DNA of 64,000 bases from Lysobacter solisilvae. GTDB taxonomy: Bacteria > Pseudomonadota > Gammaproteobacteria > Xanthomonadales > Xanthomonadaceae. Both the position numbers and the translations under genes were made by a program. The notes beneath the pieces were generated by a model, which saw only the letters and a list, made by a program, of their open reading frames with translations, was not told the DNA's origin and ran no database searches. Positions 9,183-18,694 of the stretch are shown in pieces (position 1 is the first letter of the stretch; every line of letters begins with the position of its first letter). Where the stretch lies: positions 3,844,001 through 3,908,000 of the forward strand of contig NZ_CP071518.1 of assembly GCF_016613535.2 (NCBI RefSeq). The letters run 5' to 3'.

Positions 9183-9212
9183 CGGCGGCCCGCGTTCGTA
9201 CGCGGGCCGCCG
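9183..9212 (-). terminator. hairpin downstream of the OPT transporter gene
   Basis: Perfect 12-bp arms CGGCGGCCCGCG / CGCGGGCCGCCG with a 6-nt loop, 24 nt past the OPT stop in the minus direction. The following T-tract is short (TGTTTCC), so termination may be weak. Confidence 0.6.
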
Positions 9213-9235
9213 GGACAGATGCAGGGATGAGCCGC

Positions 9236-11167
9236 CTAGTGCGGCATGCCCTTGCTGCTGGTCCGGTACAGCAACCAGCCAACGACGGTCAGCACGCCCA
9301 GTCCGACCCACTGGTTGAAGTGGAGCGCGGCCGGCGCGGCCAGGACATCGGCCCGGCTGGTCAGCACGATCGGGACCGCGATGGCGATGCCCATCAGCGC
9401 CTCGCCCGTGATCAACCCGGCGGCGAACAGCGTGCCCGGACGGTGGATGCGGTCCTTGCCGTCATGGTCGTCGAAGGCGACGTTGTGCTTGCGCTCCACG
9501 AAATACGACAGCAGGCCGCCCAGGAAGATCGGCACCATCAGTTCCAGCGGAAGGTAGATGCCGATGGCCGCGGCCAGGACCGGCACGCGGAAATGCGCCT
9601 TGCGCGCCTTCAGCCACTCGTCGAAGGCGATGATCAGCGCGCCCACGCCGGCGCCGATGGCAATCATCGTCCACGGCAGCTTGCCGCCGAACAGCCCCTT
9701 GGCCACGGAGGCCATGAGCGTGGCCTGCGGCGCGGCCAGGGCGTTGGGATGCTCGGCGGTCGGCGCGCCGATGCCGTAGGCCGCGGCCAGCAGGTTCAGC
9801 ACGGGCGCCATGATCAGCGCGCAGGAGAAGGCGCCAATGCCCAGCATCAGCTGCTGCTTCCAGGGCGTCGCACCGACGATGTAGCCGGCCTTGAGGTCCT
9901 GCAGGTTGTCGCCGCCCACCGCAGCGGCGCAGCACACCACCGCGCCGATCATGATGGCCGCCACCGCGCCGATCGGCGAATCCCGGCCAAGCAGGAGGAC
10001 CAGCACCACCGAGGCGAACAGGATGGTGGCGATGGTGATGCCGGAAACCGGGTTGTTGGACGAACCCACCAGGCCGGCCAGGTAGGCCGAGACCGATACG
10101 AACAGGAAGCCGGCCACGATCATGATGATCGCCATGGGAATGCTGACCGACCACTGGCCGACGATCGCCTGGTACAGCAGCAGCAGCGGGATCACGAACA
10201 GCACCAGCGCGATGAGCATCCACTTCATCGGCAGGTCGCGCTCGGTTTCGGCGACGGCTTCGCCCTTGCCCTTGCGGGCCGCGGCGATGCCGCTCTTGAT
10301 GCCCGACAGCAGCGACTTGCGCAGCGAGAACAAGGTCCACACGCCCCCGATGAGCATCGCGCCCACGCCGAGGTAGCGGATCTTCGCCGACCAGATCGCG
10401 CCGGCGGCGTCGCCCGCGCTCGCTCCGGCGATCTGCGCGGCCAGGGCCGGATCGCCGGCCTCGAAGAAGGCGTGGTAGATCGGGATCGCGATGTTCCAGG
10501 AAAGCACGCTGCCCGACAGCACGACGATGCCGATGTTCAGGCCCACGATGTAGCCCACGCCCAGCAGCGCGGGCGACAGGTTCGTCCCCATGTACGCGAG
10601 GAACTTGCCGACGAAGCCGGAACTGACCGCGTTGTCCGGGATCATCTTCATGCCGCTTTCGGCGGCCAGCTTCACCAGCGCGCCGATCGCGCCCGACAGC
10701 GCGAGGATCTTCAGGCCGGGGCCGGGGTTCTCGCCCGCCTTGAGCACTTCGGCCGCCGCCTTGCCTTCGGGGAACGGCAGCGGATCCTCGACGATCATCG
10801 ACCTGCGCAGCGGCACGGAGAACAACACGCCCAGCAGGCCGCCCAGACCGGCGATGGCCAGCACCCAGGAATAGCGGAAGTCGTCCCAGTACCCCAGGAT
10901 GACCAGCGCCGGGATCGTGAAGATCACGCCGGCCGCGATCGACGAACCGGCCGAAGCGCCGGTCTGGACGATGTTGTTCTCCAGGATCGTGCCGCCGCCA
11001 AGCAGGCGCAGCACGCCCATGGACACCACGGCCGCCGGAATCGCGGTGGCGATGGTCAGGCCGGCGAACAGGCCCAGGTAGGCGTTGGCCGCCGCCAGGA
11101 TCATCGCCAGCACCATCGACAACAGTACGGCTCGGAATGTGAGCTGTGGAACGCGTTCGATACTCAT
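9236..11167 (-). CDS. OPT family oligopeptide transporter
   Basis: Polytopic inner-membrane transporter of 643 residues with about 14-16 hydrophobic segments. The N-terminal region reads NAYLGLFAGLTIATAIPAAV and GGGTILENNIVQTGASAGSS, characteristic of prokaryotic OPT proteins that import peptides, probably proton-coupled. A cytoplasmic loop with KGKGEAVAETERD is near the middle. It starts at an ATG with a GGGAGGGG-like site just upstream. It is divergent from a POT peptide transporter across a 136-bp shared control region and flanked by an S9 peptidase, suggesting use of extracellular peptides. The substrate cannot be named from sequence. Confidence 0.92.
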   Translation of the reverse strand: MSIERVPQLTFRAVLLSMVLAMILAAANAYLGLFAGLTIATAIPAAVVSMGVLRLLGGGTILENNIVQTGASAGSSIAAGVIFTIPALVILGYWDDFRYSWVLAIAGLGGLLGVLFSVPLRRSMIVEDPLPFPEGKAAAEVLKAGENPGPGLKILALSGAIGALVKLAAESGMKMIPDNAVSSGFVGKFLAYMGTNLSPALLGVGYIVGLNIGIVVLSGSVLSWNIAIPIYHAFFEAGDPALAAQIAGASAGDAAGAIWSAKIRYLGVGAMLIGGVWTLFSLRKSLLSGIKSGIAAARKGKGEAVAETERDLPMKWMLIALVLFVIPLLLLYQAIVGQWSVSIPMAIIMIVAGFLFVSVSAYLAGLVGSSNNPVSGITIATILFASVVLVLLLGRDSPIGAVAAIMIGAVVCCAAAVGGDNLQDLKAGYIVGATPWKQQLMLGIGAFSCALIMAPVLNLLAAAYGIGAPTAEHPNALAAPQATLMASVAKGLFGGKLPWTMIAIGAGVGALIIAFDEWLKARKAHFRVPVLAAAIGIYLPLELMVPIFLGGLLSYFVERKHNVAFDDHDGKDRIHRPGTLFAAGLITGEALMGIAIAVPIVLTSRADVLAAPAALHFNQWVGLGVLTVVGWLLYRTSSKGMPH

Positions 11168-11264
11168 GTCCCCTCCCGGACAGGCAATCGGGACACGCTA
11201 AGGCCGTGGCATGGTCAAGTCCAGTGCGCATTCCGGCGCCTCGGGAGCGTTTCGTGACGCTGGG

Positions 11265-11270
11265 TATACT
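11265..11270 (+). promoter_or_regulatory. candidate -10 element of the POT transporter gene
   Basis: TATACT in the context ctgggTATACTcccg lies 34 nt before the POT start, inside the 136-bp region shared with the divergent OPT gene. No clear -35 hexamer is present. Confidence 0.4.
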
Positions 11271-11303
11271 CCCGCCCTTCCAGAACGGCCGACGGAGCGC
11301 CGC

Positions 11304-13247
11304 ATGACCCTCACCGCCGCCGTCCCGGGGTTTTCGCCGCAGGACGAATTCCTTGGCCACCCCAAGGGCGTGTTCGTCTGCTTCTTCACCGAGATGTGGG
11401 AGCGCTTCTCCTTCTACGGGATGAAGGCGCTGCTGCTGCTGTATCTGCTGCAGCACCACAAGTTCGGCGATCGCGCGGGCCTGGACGTGCTGGGCGCCTA
11501 CGGTGGCCTGGTCTACTGCGTCCCGGTGATCGGCGGCCTGCTCGCCGACCGCTTCCTGGGCATGCGCAAATCGGTGATCTTCGGCGGCCTGCTGCTCGTA
11601 TGCGGCCATGCGGGCATGGCGATCGAGGGCGAGGCGGCGCGCGTGGTGAACGGCGTGGTCGTGCGCGACGAGCCGGCGCTGTGGGCCTTCTACCTCTCGC
11701 TGTCGCTGATCATCCTGGGCGTGGGCTTCCTCAAGCCCAACGTGTCCACGATCGTGGGCCGCCTGTATCCGGAGAACGACCCGCGCCGCGACTCGGGCTT
11801 CTCGCTGTTCGTGGCGGGCATCAACCTGGGCGCCCTGTTCGCGTCCATCGTGTGCGGCTACCTGGGCCAGACCTATGGCTGGAAATACGGCTTCGGCGCG
11901 GCCGGCGTCGGCATGCTGCTGGGCCTGGGCCAGTTCCTGTGGGGCCGCAAGTACCTGCGCGGCGTCGCCGAACCGCCGGCGCCGCTGTCGCGCGGGCGCG
12001 AGTGGTCGATCTACGCCCTGTCGCTGCTGGGCCTGGCGCCGATCGCCCTGCTGATGTGGGGCGTGACGCGCATCCAGCTGACGCCCGACGTCGTGCGCTG
12101 GACGTTCTACATCGTGGTGATGGCGCTGGCCGGGATCGTGTGGACGATGTGGCACGCCTGGCGCCGCGACGACGCGCGCACGCAGGGCCTGGCCGCCCAG
12201 GCGCCGTCACTGGCGATGTTCGTGCTGCTGGGCGCGGGCGTCATCGCGCTGTCGACCCGGTCGGGCGTGCTGGACTTCTTCATCGAGGAGGCGACGCTGG
12301 CGCTGGTGCTGATGTCGGTGGTCTTCCTGGCCGTGGGCTTCTGGTACGTGGGCTTCGTGACGCGCCAGTGCAGCCGGGTCGAGGCGCAGCGGATGGGCGC
12401 GATGATGGTGCTGATCTTCGCCGCGCTGGTGTTCTACACCTTGTACGAACAGACCTACGGCTCCTGGGTGACGTTCACCGACCGCCTGCTCACCAAGGAC
12501 CTCGTGCCGTCGCTGGTCATCCGGGAGGGCACGCCGTGGCCGTGGTCCATCGTCGCCCTGCTGCTGGCGCCACTGGCCTTCGTCGCGGGCGCGGCCATCT
12601 CGGACCGCGCGCCGGGCTCGACGACGCCGCGGCTGATGTTCCTCGCCGCCGCGCTGGCCATGGTGGTGGCGCTGTTGCGTGACGCCCTCGTGCTGCCGCA
12701 GAGCGCCGGTTCGCTCACCTACCTGGGCGCGATGTTCATCGTGCTGCTCGCGCCGATGTTCGCGGTGATCTGGGCGTGGCTGGACCGGCGCGGGCTGGAC
12801 CCGTCCAAGCCCACCAAGTCGGCGCTGGGCCTGCTGTTCGGCGGCCTGAGCTTCCTGCCGCTGGTGTTCGCGGCCCACCAGGTCGGCGCCACCGGCGAGA
12901 TGGCCAGCGTGTGGTGGCTCGTGCTGGCCTACCTGCTGCTGGAACTGGGCGAGATGTGCCTGTACCCGGTCGGCCTGTCGGCGGTGACGCAGCTGTCGGT
13001 GCCCCGGGTGGTGAGCCTGATGATGGGCACGTGGTTCCTCGCCACGGCATTCTCCGAGACGCTGGCGGCCCTGCTGGGCAAGCTGGCGGCCATCGAGGTC
13101 CCGGAAGGCGAGACCCTCGACCTCGCCCACGCGGCAACCAAGTACGCCGACCTGTTCATGCTGCTGATGGGGATGGGCGTGGCCTGCGCGGTCGTGGCGA
13201 TGCTGGTCGCTCCGATGCTGCGGCGGATGATGCACGGGGTGAAGTAA
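11304..13247 (+). CDS. POT/PTR2 family peptide:H+ symporter
   Basis: Proton-coupled di-/tripeptide transporter of the major facilitator superfamily. The 647-residue protein shows the POT signature EMWERFSFYG (ExxERFxxYG; Glu30, Glu33, Arg34) in TM1 and the PTR2 block FKPNVST-like sequence LKPNVSTIVGRLY. It has about 14 hydrophobic segments, typical of bacterial POTs with two extra helices. The ATG at 11304 (MTLTAAVPGF) has GGAG upstream; earlier in-frame codons lie in the promoter region. It is divergent from the OPT transporter. Confidence 0.93.
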   Translation: MTLTAAVPGFSPQDEFLGHPKGVFVCFFTEMWERFSFYGMKALLLLYLLQHHKFGDRAGLDVLGAYGGLVYCVPVIGGLLADRFLGMRKSVIFGGLLLVCGHAGMAIEGEAARVVNGVVVRDEPALWAFYLSLSLIILGVGFLKPNVSTIVGRLYPENDPRRDSGFSLFVAGINLGALFASIVCGYLGQTYGWKYGFGAAGVGMLLGLGQFLWGRKYLRGVAEPPAPLSRGREWSIYALSLLGLAPIALLMWGVTRIQLTPDVVRWTFYIVVMALAGIVWTMWHAWRRDDARTQGLAAQAPSLAMFVLLGAGVIALSTRSGVLDFFIEEATLALVLMSVVFLAVGFWYVGFVTRQCSRVEAQRMGAMMVLIFAALVFYTLYEQTYGSWVTFTDRLLTKDLVPSLVIREGTPWPWSIVALLLAPLAFVAGAAISDRAPGSTTPRLMFLAAALAMVVALLRDALVLPQSAGSLTYLGAMFIVLLAPMFAVIWAWLDRRGLDPSKPTKSALGLLFGGLSFLPLVFAAHQVGATGEMASVWWLVLAYLLLELGEMCLYPVGLSAVTQLSVPRVVSLMMGTWFLATAFSETLAALLGKLAAIEVPEGETLDLAHAATKYADLFMLLMGMGVACAVVAMLVAPMLRRMMHGVK

Positions 13248-13276
13248 GGGCCCACCCGGCGGGTGTCACCTTCGGT

Positions 13277-13299
13277 GGAATCCCCCTGCGGTGGATTCC
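13277..13299. repeat. imperfectly spaced inverted repeat after the POT gene
   Basis: GGAATCC and GGATTCC form 7-bp arms separated by 9 nt, 30 nt after the POT stop. There is no T-tract, so it is either a weak terminator or a chance hairpin. Confidence 0.35.
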
Positions 13300-13320
13300 G
13301 CCTTCAGTGGCTCCGTGACG

Positions 13321-13345
13321 GATCGGATCGGATCGGATCGGATCG
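13321..13345. repeat. pentanucleotide microsatellite (GATCG)x5
   Basis: Five uninterrupted copies of GATCG in the intergenic space between convergent genes. It is outside any coding region, so copy-number change would not shift a reading frame. Confidence 0.9.
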
Positions 13346-13459
13346 GCGCGGAGAGCGGGTCGCTCGACGTGCAGGCGGCCTTCGGACCCGGATCCGCAAG
13401 CGCCCCGTTGCGGGTACCGCGCAGGACAGCAGAGGCCGACGCAGCACGCTGTGTGCATG

Positions 13460-13492
13460 AAAAAGGGCGGGAGCGCCTGCGCGCTCCCGCCC
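13460..13492 (-). terminator. rho-independent terminator of the S9 peptidase pair
   Basis: Perfect 12-bp arms GGGCGGGAGCGC / GCGCTCCCGCCC (13465-13476 and 13481-13492) around a CTGC loop, followed in the minus direction by five T. It lies 22 nt beyond the stop at 13515. Confidence 0.88.
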
Positions 13493-13514
13493 CGGAGTGC
13501 TTCGCTGTGCGCGG

Positions 13515-15479
13515 TTACTTCGCGGACGACGGAGCCGCGGCGGAGGCCGCCGGCGCACCGCCCAGGTGCCGCGCGAAGAACGCAAGCAGTCGCGTGTAGT
13601 ACTCGCGCTGGTGTTCCTGCGTGTAGAAGCCGTGGCCCTCGGTTTCGTAATACAGCGCCTCGACCGGCTTGTCCGCCTTCTTCAGCGCGGCTTCCATCAT
13701 GCGGCTGTGCTCGATCGGGGCGCGCCTGTCTTCGCCGCCCGCGGCAAGGAACACCGGCGCCTTGATCCGGTCGGCCAGGCGGTTGGGCGAGGACGCGGCC
13801 AGCTCGGTCTTGCCCAGCCATTCGTCCAGGAAGCTGATGCCCGACTTGCGCTCCTGAATGTCGCCCTTGTCGTACATCGCCGGCAGGTCGTAGACACCGA
13901 CATAGCCAGCGGCGCAGCGGTACAGCTCCGGCTCCTTGGCCACGCCCATCAGGGCGGCGTACGCACCGTAGCTGGCGCCGTAGATGCAGATGCGCGACGG
14001 ATCGGCGACGCCCTGCGCGATGGCCCAGCGCGTGGCATCGGTGAGGTCGTCCTGCATGCTCAGGCCCCACTGGCGGGCGCCGGCCTTGTTGTACGCGTCG
14101 CCGTAGCCGCCGGAGCCGCGGTAGTTCAGCTGCAGGACGGCGTAGCCGGCCTGGGCCAGCATCTGCACTTCACTCTGGAAGCCCCACAGATCCTGGATGC
14201 CGAAGGGTCCGCCGTGCGGATTGACGATCATCGGCAGGTTCTTGCCCGACGAACCGGCGGGGAGCGTGAGGTAGCCGTAGAGCTCCATGCCGTCGCGGGC
14301 CTTGAGCCGGACCGGCTCCATCGCGGCCATGTTCTTGGCATCCAGCCAACTGCCGCGCGCGGCGACGTGCTCGGCCGTCTTGGCGGTGGTGTCGAAGATG
14401 TAGAAGTCGCCTGGGTCGCGATCGCTCCATACCTGCAGCAGCAGCTTGCGGCCGTCCGCCGTCCGTGAGGTGACGTGCACGGCCTGGCCGAAGGTCTTTT
14501 CCAGGGTCCGGTAGAGCTGGGCTTCACTCGAAGTCTCGTCGAGGAACGCCGTGCGCCGTGCGCCATCGTAGAAGCTGAAACCGACCACTGCGCCGTTGGC
14601 GTCGCGGATCGCCCCCGCAGGATCGGACTGATCGTCGCGCATCACCTGCCTGCGTTCACCGGAGACGGTGTCGAAGGCGAGGATGGCATTGGGACCGCTG
14701 GCCTGTTCGGCTTCGAGGTACGCGGTCTTGTTGTCGGGGGAGAAGCCGATCGGGCTCATGTCCAGGCCGGTCTGCGACTCGTCGTTGACCAGCGTCCATT
14801 CCGCATCCGGACCGGCGCGGTAGTACAGCTTCACCCGGCGGCTGGAATCGGCGCCCGCGGCGAAACGCACGACGCCCTGCGTGTCGGTGGTGAAATCGGC
14901 ATTCACCACCGGAGAGCGCGCCACGGTGGTGCGACGCCCCGTGCGGACATCCATGCGTTCGGCCAACGTGTAGGCCTGGCCCTCGTACGGGTGCGCACCG
15001 ATGATCACGTACTGGTCGTCGTGCGGCAGGTCATCAACCAGTTGGGCGATGACGGACTGGCTCTTCCTGGCGTTCTGGCTCTTGGCGCTGCCGCCAACCA
15101 GCACGCCGGCGTGCTGGCCGTCCACGTCGACGCCGTAGATTTCGCCGGTGCCACCGGGACTGTCGAGCGAGCCGAACTTGCGCGCCATCGTCACCAGCAG
15201 GCGGCTTGCACTGGCCCATGTGAAGCCGGCGACGTGGCTGTGCCTGCCGTCGTCCACCGTCGCGGTGACCTGGTTGTCGCTGCGCCGCAGGATCACCAGG
15301 ATCGTGCGGTCCTCGCGCGGGACGGTGGCGGCGAAGAACTGGCCATCCGGCGAGATCTGGATGTCGTTGAAGATGTCCTTGCGGATGAAGGCATTGACGT
15401 CGACCGGTGCGGGCGCGGCCAGCGCGGGCGCGGTCGCCAGCAGGGCGGCGATAAGGAAGCCACTACGAACTGCTCTCAC
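13515..15479 (-). CDS. S9 family peptidase, secreted (tandem paralogue 2)
   Basis: A 654-residue secreted serine hydrolase of the prolyl-oligopeptidase family. The signal peptide ends near APALAAPAP, a beta-propeller-like region spans about 40-390, and the C-terminal catalytic domain has GASYGAY (Ser503), an acid in GGEDRRAP and the His of ETEGHGFY. The start is a GTG at 15479, chosen because GGAGGAAA stands 8 nt upstream. It follows a close paralogue by 109 bp on the same strand, and the two proteins align along their whole length, so a tandem duplication is likely. The cleavage specificity is unknown. Confidence 0.9.
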   Translation of the reverse strand: MRAVRSGFLIAALLATAPALAAPAPVDVNAFIRKDIFNDIQISPDGQFFAATVPREDRTILVILRRSDNQVTATVDDGRHSHVAGFTWASASRLLVTMARKFGSLDSPGGTGEIYGVDVDGQHAGVLVGGSAKSQNARKSQSVIAQLVDDLPHDDQYVIIGAHPYEGQAYTLAERMDVRTGRRTTVARSPVVNADFTTDTQGVVRFAAGADSSRRVKLYYRAGPDAEWTLVNDESQTGLDMSPIGFSPDNKTAYLEAEQASGPNAILAFDTVSGERRQVMRDDQSDPAGAIRDANGAVVGFSFYDGARRTAFLDETSSEAQLYRTLEKTFGQAVHVTSRTADGRKLLLQVWSDRDPGDFYIFDTTAKTAEHVAARGSWLDAKNMAAMEPVRLKARDGMELYGYLTLPAGSSGKNLPMIVNPHGGPFGIQDLWGFQSEVQMLAQAGYAVLQLNYRGSGGYGDAYNKAGARQWGLSMQDDLTDATRWAIAQGVADPSRICIYGASYGAYAALMGVAKEPELYRCAAGYVGVYDLPAMYDKGDIQERKSGISFLDEWLGKTELAASSPNRLADRIKAPVFLAAGGEDRRAPIEHSRMMEAALKKADKPVEALYYETEGHGFYTQEHQREYYTRLLAFFARHLGGAPAASAAAPSSAK

Positions 15480-15499
15480 GATCTATTTCCTCCAGATGG

Positions 15500-15522
15500 G
15501 GTCCGGCGTTTTACGCCGGACC
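15500..15522 (-). promoter_or_regulatory. hairpin in the leader between the two S9 genes
   Basis: GGTCCGGCG / CGCCGGACC, 9-bp arms with a 5-nt loop, stands directly upstream of the ribosome site of the downstream S9 gene. In the minus direction the T-run (TTTTTGG) precedes rather than follows the hairpin, so it is not a classic terminator. It could affect RNA stability between the two genes. Confidence 0.45.
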
Positions 15523-15588
15523 AAAAACAAATTGGTGTCATTGAATCTGCGCCGGGTGCGTCGCTTTGTTCTTCGCACGCGGCGATGC

Positions 15589-17574
15589 TCACCGGCCTGC
15601 CGCGCGCGCGCCCGGCTGGTCCGGCAGGCCGCCGCCGATATGGGCGTTGAGGAAGGTCAGCAGGCGGATGTAGAACTCCCGGCGGTGCGCATCGACGAAG
15701 AACCCATGCCCTTCGTTCTTGAAATAGAGCGATTCGGTCGGGACCTTGGCCTTGAGCAGTTCCTTCTCCATGAGCCGGGTGTGCTTGACCGACGCGGTGT
15801 CATCGGCCCCACCGGCGACAAGCAGGACGGGAACCTTGACCTGCGCGGCGAGATTATTCGGGGAAGCGGCAGCCAGCATCGGACCTTCCCCGACCCATTC
15901 GCGCCTCCAGCGGTTGGCTGGGCCGGTGTCGGCCGAGTTGGTCGAACCATGCCAGCGCAGGTTGTAGACCCCGACATAGCCCACGGCACAGCGGTACAAC
16001 TCCGGCTCGCGCACCACACCCATCAGCGCTGCGTAGCCGCCATAGCTGCCGCCGTAGATGCACACGCGCTGCGGATCGGCGATGCCCTGCCCGATCGCCC
16101 AGCGGGTGGCATCGGTGAGATCGTCCTGCATGGCCGCGCCCCACTGCCGCATGCCCGCCTTCTCGAACGCGCGGCCGCGGCCGGAGGAACCGCGGAAGTT
16201 CAGCTGCAGCACGGCGTAGCCGGCGCGCGCCAGCAACTGCGCCTCCTGGTCGAAACCCCAGGCGTCCCGTACGCCGAACGGCCCGCCGTGCGGCAGCACC
16301 ACCATCGGCAGCCCCTTGGCGGAGTTGCCCGCCGGCAGCGTGACATAGCCTTCCAGTGGCAGGCCGTCGCGCGCGGTCAGGGCCACGGGCCGGCGCTCGC
16401 CCAACTGCTCCGGCTTGAGCCAGTCGCGGCGGGCGGCCAGCAGTTCGGCCTTGCGCTGGACGGTATCGAACACGAAGAACTCGCCGGGATTGCGGTCGCT
16501 CCACGCCTGCACGAGCGCCAGGCGGCCATCGCGGGTGCGCGAGGTGATGCGCACGTCCTCGCCGGCAAAAGCGGCCGCCAGCGAGCGGTACAGGCGCGCG
16601 GGTGCCGCGGACGGATCGAAGAACACGTGCTGGCTGCCAACACCGTCGTAACTCACGCCGATCGGCACGCGACCTTCGTAGAGGACGCTCAGCGGGTCGC
16701 GGGCGGCGTCGCGAACGAGCTCCCGGCGCTCCCGCGAATCCATGTCCAGCGCGACGACCGAATCCGGCCCCTGTGCGTGTTCGACCTGCAGGTACAGCAG
16801 CCGGTTGTCCGCCGAGAACCCCAGCGGCCATTCCCGGTGCCCGCTGACCCCGTCGTCGTTGATGAGGGACCATTCCGCGTCGCTGGCGTCACCCGCCTTG
16901 CGCAGGAACACGCGGCGGGCGGAGTCCTCGTCCTGGCCCCACGCCACGCGCACTTCGCCCGCATGGTCGGTGAGGAACGACGCCCGCCGCACGGGCGCCC
17001 GCGTGATCTCGCGGTTGCGACCGTTGCGGATGTCCAGGCGGTCCACCCGGTACAGCGGATTGCCGTTGGTGTTGAGGACCGCGACGATCACGTTGTCGTC
17101 GTCGCCCGCGAGCGGATCGACCAAGGCGGCGCCGGCTTCCATACCGTCGTTCACGCGCGCGCCGATCAGGAGCTTCGATTCGCTGCCGTCCACGTTCATC
17201 GCGAACAGCTCACCGGTGCTGGACGGAGTGTCGTCGTACCAGATCTTCATGGCCACGTCGAAGACGATCCGGTCCGGGCTGGCCCACCAGAAGCCTCCGA
17301 CGTAGGCGTCCTTGCGGCCGAACTTCGACATCAGCTTGCGGTCGGAGCGACGGATCACCACCAGGGCGGTCATGTCCTCGAATTGCGCCGTCGCCGCGAA
17401 GTACTCGCCGGTCGGCGACAACTTGATGTCGTCGAACCGGTCGCGGTCGACGAACGCGCCGACGTCCACGGTGGCCGCGGGCCCGGCAGCGTGGGCGGAC
17501 GGACACAGGAAGCCGGCCGCGAAAGCGACCGTCAACAGGGCCAGCACCATGCCGGTTGGCTTGATCGAAAACAC
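15589..17574 (-). CDS. S9 family peptidase, secreted (tandem paralogue 1)
   Basis: A 661-residue paralogue of the gene that follows it. The signal peptide (to about AHAAGPA) is followed by VDVGAFVDRDRFDDIKLSPT, equivalent to the opening of its neighbour, then a propeller-like region and the catalytic domain. The nucleophile is GGSYGGY (Ser510), the acid lies in GGADDTAS and the His in KNEGHGFF. A GTG at 17574 has AGGGGAAA upstream; an internal ATG at 17550 is an alternative. It is probably co-transcribed with the second copy. Members of this family often occur in many copies in Lysobacteraceae that live on protein. Confidence 0.9.
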   Translation of the reverse strand: MFSIKPTGMVLALLTVAFAAGFLCPSAHAAGPAATVDVGAFVDRDRFDDIKLSPTGEYFAATAQFEDMTALVVIRRSDRKLMSKFGRKDAYVGGFWWASPDRIVFDVAMKIWYDDTPSSTGELFAMNVDGSESKLLIGARVNDGMEAGAALVDPLAGDDDNVIVAVLNTNGNPLYRVDRLDIRNGRNREITRAPVRRASFLTDHAGEVRVAWGQDEDSARRVFLRKAGDASDAEWSLINDDGVSGHREWPLGFSADNRLLYLQVEHAQGPDSVVALDMDSRERRELVRDAARDPLSVLYEGRVPIGVSYDGVGSQHVFFDPSAAPARLYRSLAAAFAGEDVRITSRTRDGRLALVQAWSDRNPGEFFVFDTVQRKAELLAARRDWLKPEQLGERRPVALTARDGLPLEGYVTLPAGNSAKGLPMVVLPHGGPFGVRDAWGFDQEAQLLARAGYAVLQLNFRGSSGRGRAFEKAGMRQWGAAMQDDLTDATRWAIGQGIADPQRVCIYGGSYGGYAALMGVVREPELYRCAVGYVGVYNLRWHGSTNSADTGPANRWRREWVGEGPMLAAASPNNLAAQVKVPVLLVAGGADDTASVKHTRLMEKELLKAKVPTESLYFKNEGHGFFVDAHRREFYIRLLTFLNAHIGGGLPDQPGARAAGR

Positions 17575-17781
17575 GGTTTTTCCCCTGTAGGTAATTCGAA
17601 AGTGACGTAGGCGGCGATAACCCGTCCCACCGTGGCCGCCTGTCCACGAAGCGGTCGCGTGTCGCCGGTTTTCCGGCGTCCCCCACGCGGTCGCGTGACA
17701 AACCTGATTTAACGGCGGCGAGCGCGAACTCGTGAGCTCCCCGCTGAACCTGTTCAGCCCTGCCTTACAGCGCGGTGACGC

Positions 17782-18681
17782 TCAGGCCGTGCCGGCCCGT
17801 TCGAACGTGGCCGTGAGCGCATCCCGCCAGTGCGGGAGGTCCAGGCCATACTCGTCGCGCAGCTGGGTGGCATCGAGCACCGAATACACCGGCCGCTGCG
17901 CGCGTGTGGGGTAGTCCGCTGTGGTGATGGGCACCACGCGCGGCTTGCGGGCGATCAAGCCCCGAGCATGCGCCTCGTCGAAGATCGCCTGCGCGAAGCC
18001 ATGCCAGGTGGTTTCGCCGCCGGCCACCAGATGGCGGATGCCGGACACGCGAAGGCCCTGCTGAAGGATCTGCGCCGTGGCATCGGCGATCAGCCAGGCC
18101 GGCGTGGGGCACCCACGCTGGTCGGCGACCACGCGCAGTTCCTCCCGCTCGGCGCCCACGCGCAGCATCGTGCGCAGGAAGTTGCTGCCGCGCGTCGCAT
18201 ACACCCAGGCGGTGCGCAGGATCAGGTGATTGGCGCCGCTGGCCTCGATGCCCTGCTCGCCGGCGAGCTTGCTCGCGCCATACACGCCCAGCGGCGCGGT
18301 CGGCTGGTCCTCGCGGTACGGGCGTTGCCCACTGCCGTCGAACACGTAGTCCGTGGAGTAATGCACGAAGGTGGCACCCCGCGCGGCGCACAGGCGCGCC
18401 AGTTCGGTCGGGGCCTGGGCATTGGCTTCGAACGCGCGGTCGGATTCATCCTCGGCCCGGTCGACCGCGGTGTGCGCGGTCGCGTTGACGACCACGTCGG
18501 GCGCGACCCGGTCGAAAAGCGCGGCGAACGTCGCGGGGGCGTGCAGGTCGAGCGCCTCGCAGGCGCCGCCTTCAGGCAGCTCGCCGGCGCGCGTGGTGAC
18601 GACCACGTCGCCCAGGGGCGCCAGGCTGCGCCGGAGCTCATGACCGACCTGACCGTTGCCTCCCAGCAGCAGGATCTTCAT
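17782..18681 (-). CDS. rfbD: dTDP-4-dehydrorhamnose reductase
   Basis: The last step of dTDP-L-rhamnose synthesis: NAD(P)H-dependent reduction of dTDP-4-dehydro-L-rhamnose. The 299-residue extended SDR has the N-terminal Rossmann motif GGNGQVGHEL (residues 7-16), the STDYVFDG block and the catalytic YGASKLAGE. The ATG at 18681 starts exactly at the conserved MKILLLGG; longer readings run into rfbC sequence. It is the last gene of rfbBACD, 13 nt after rfbC. Rhamnose made here probably enters lipopolysaccharide or another surface glycan. Confidence 0.95.
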   Translation of the reverse strand: MKILLLGGNGQVGHELRRSLAPLGDVVVTTRAGELPEGGACEALDLHAPATFAALFDRVAPDVVVNATAHTAVDRAEDESDRAFEANAQAPTELARLCAARGATFVHYSTDYVFDGSGQRPYREDQPTAPLGVYGASKLAGEQGIEASGANHLILRTAWVYATRGSNFLRTMLRVGAEREELRVVADQRGCPTPAWLIADATAQILQQGLRVSGIRHLVAGGETTWHGFAQAIFDEAHARGLIARKPRVVPITTADYPTRAQRPVYSVLDATQLRDEYGLDLPHWRDALTATFERAGTA

Positions 18682-18694
18682 GCAGTGCGTACCC

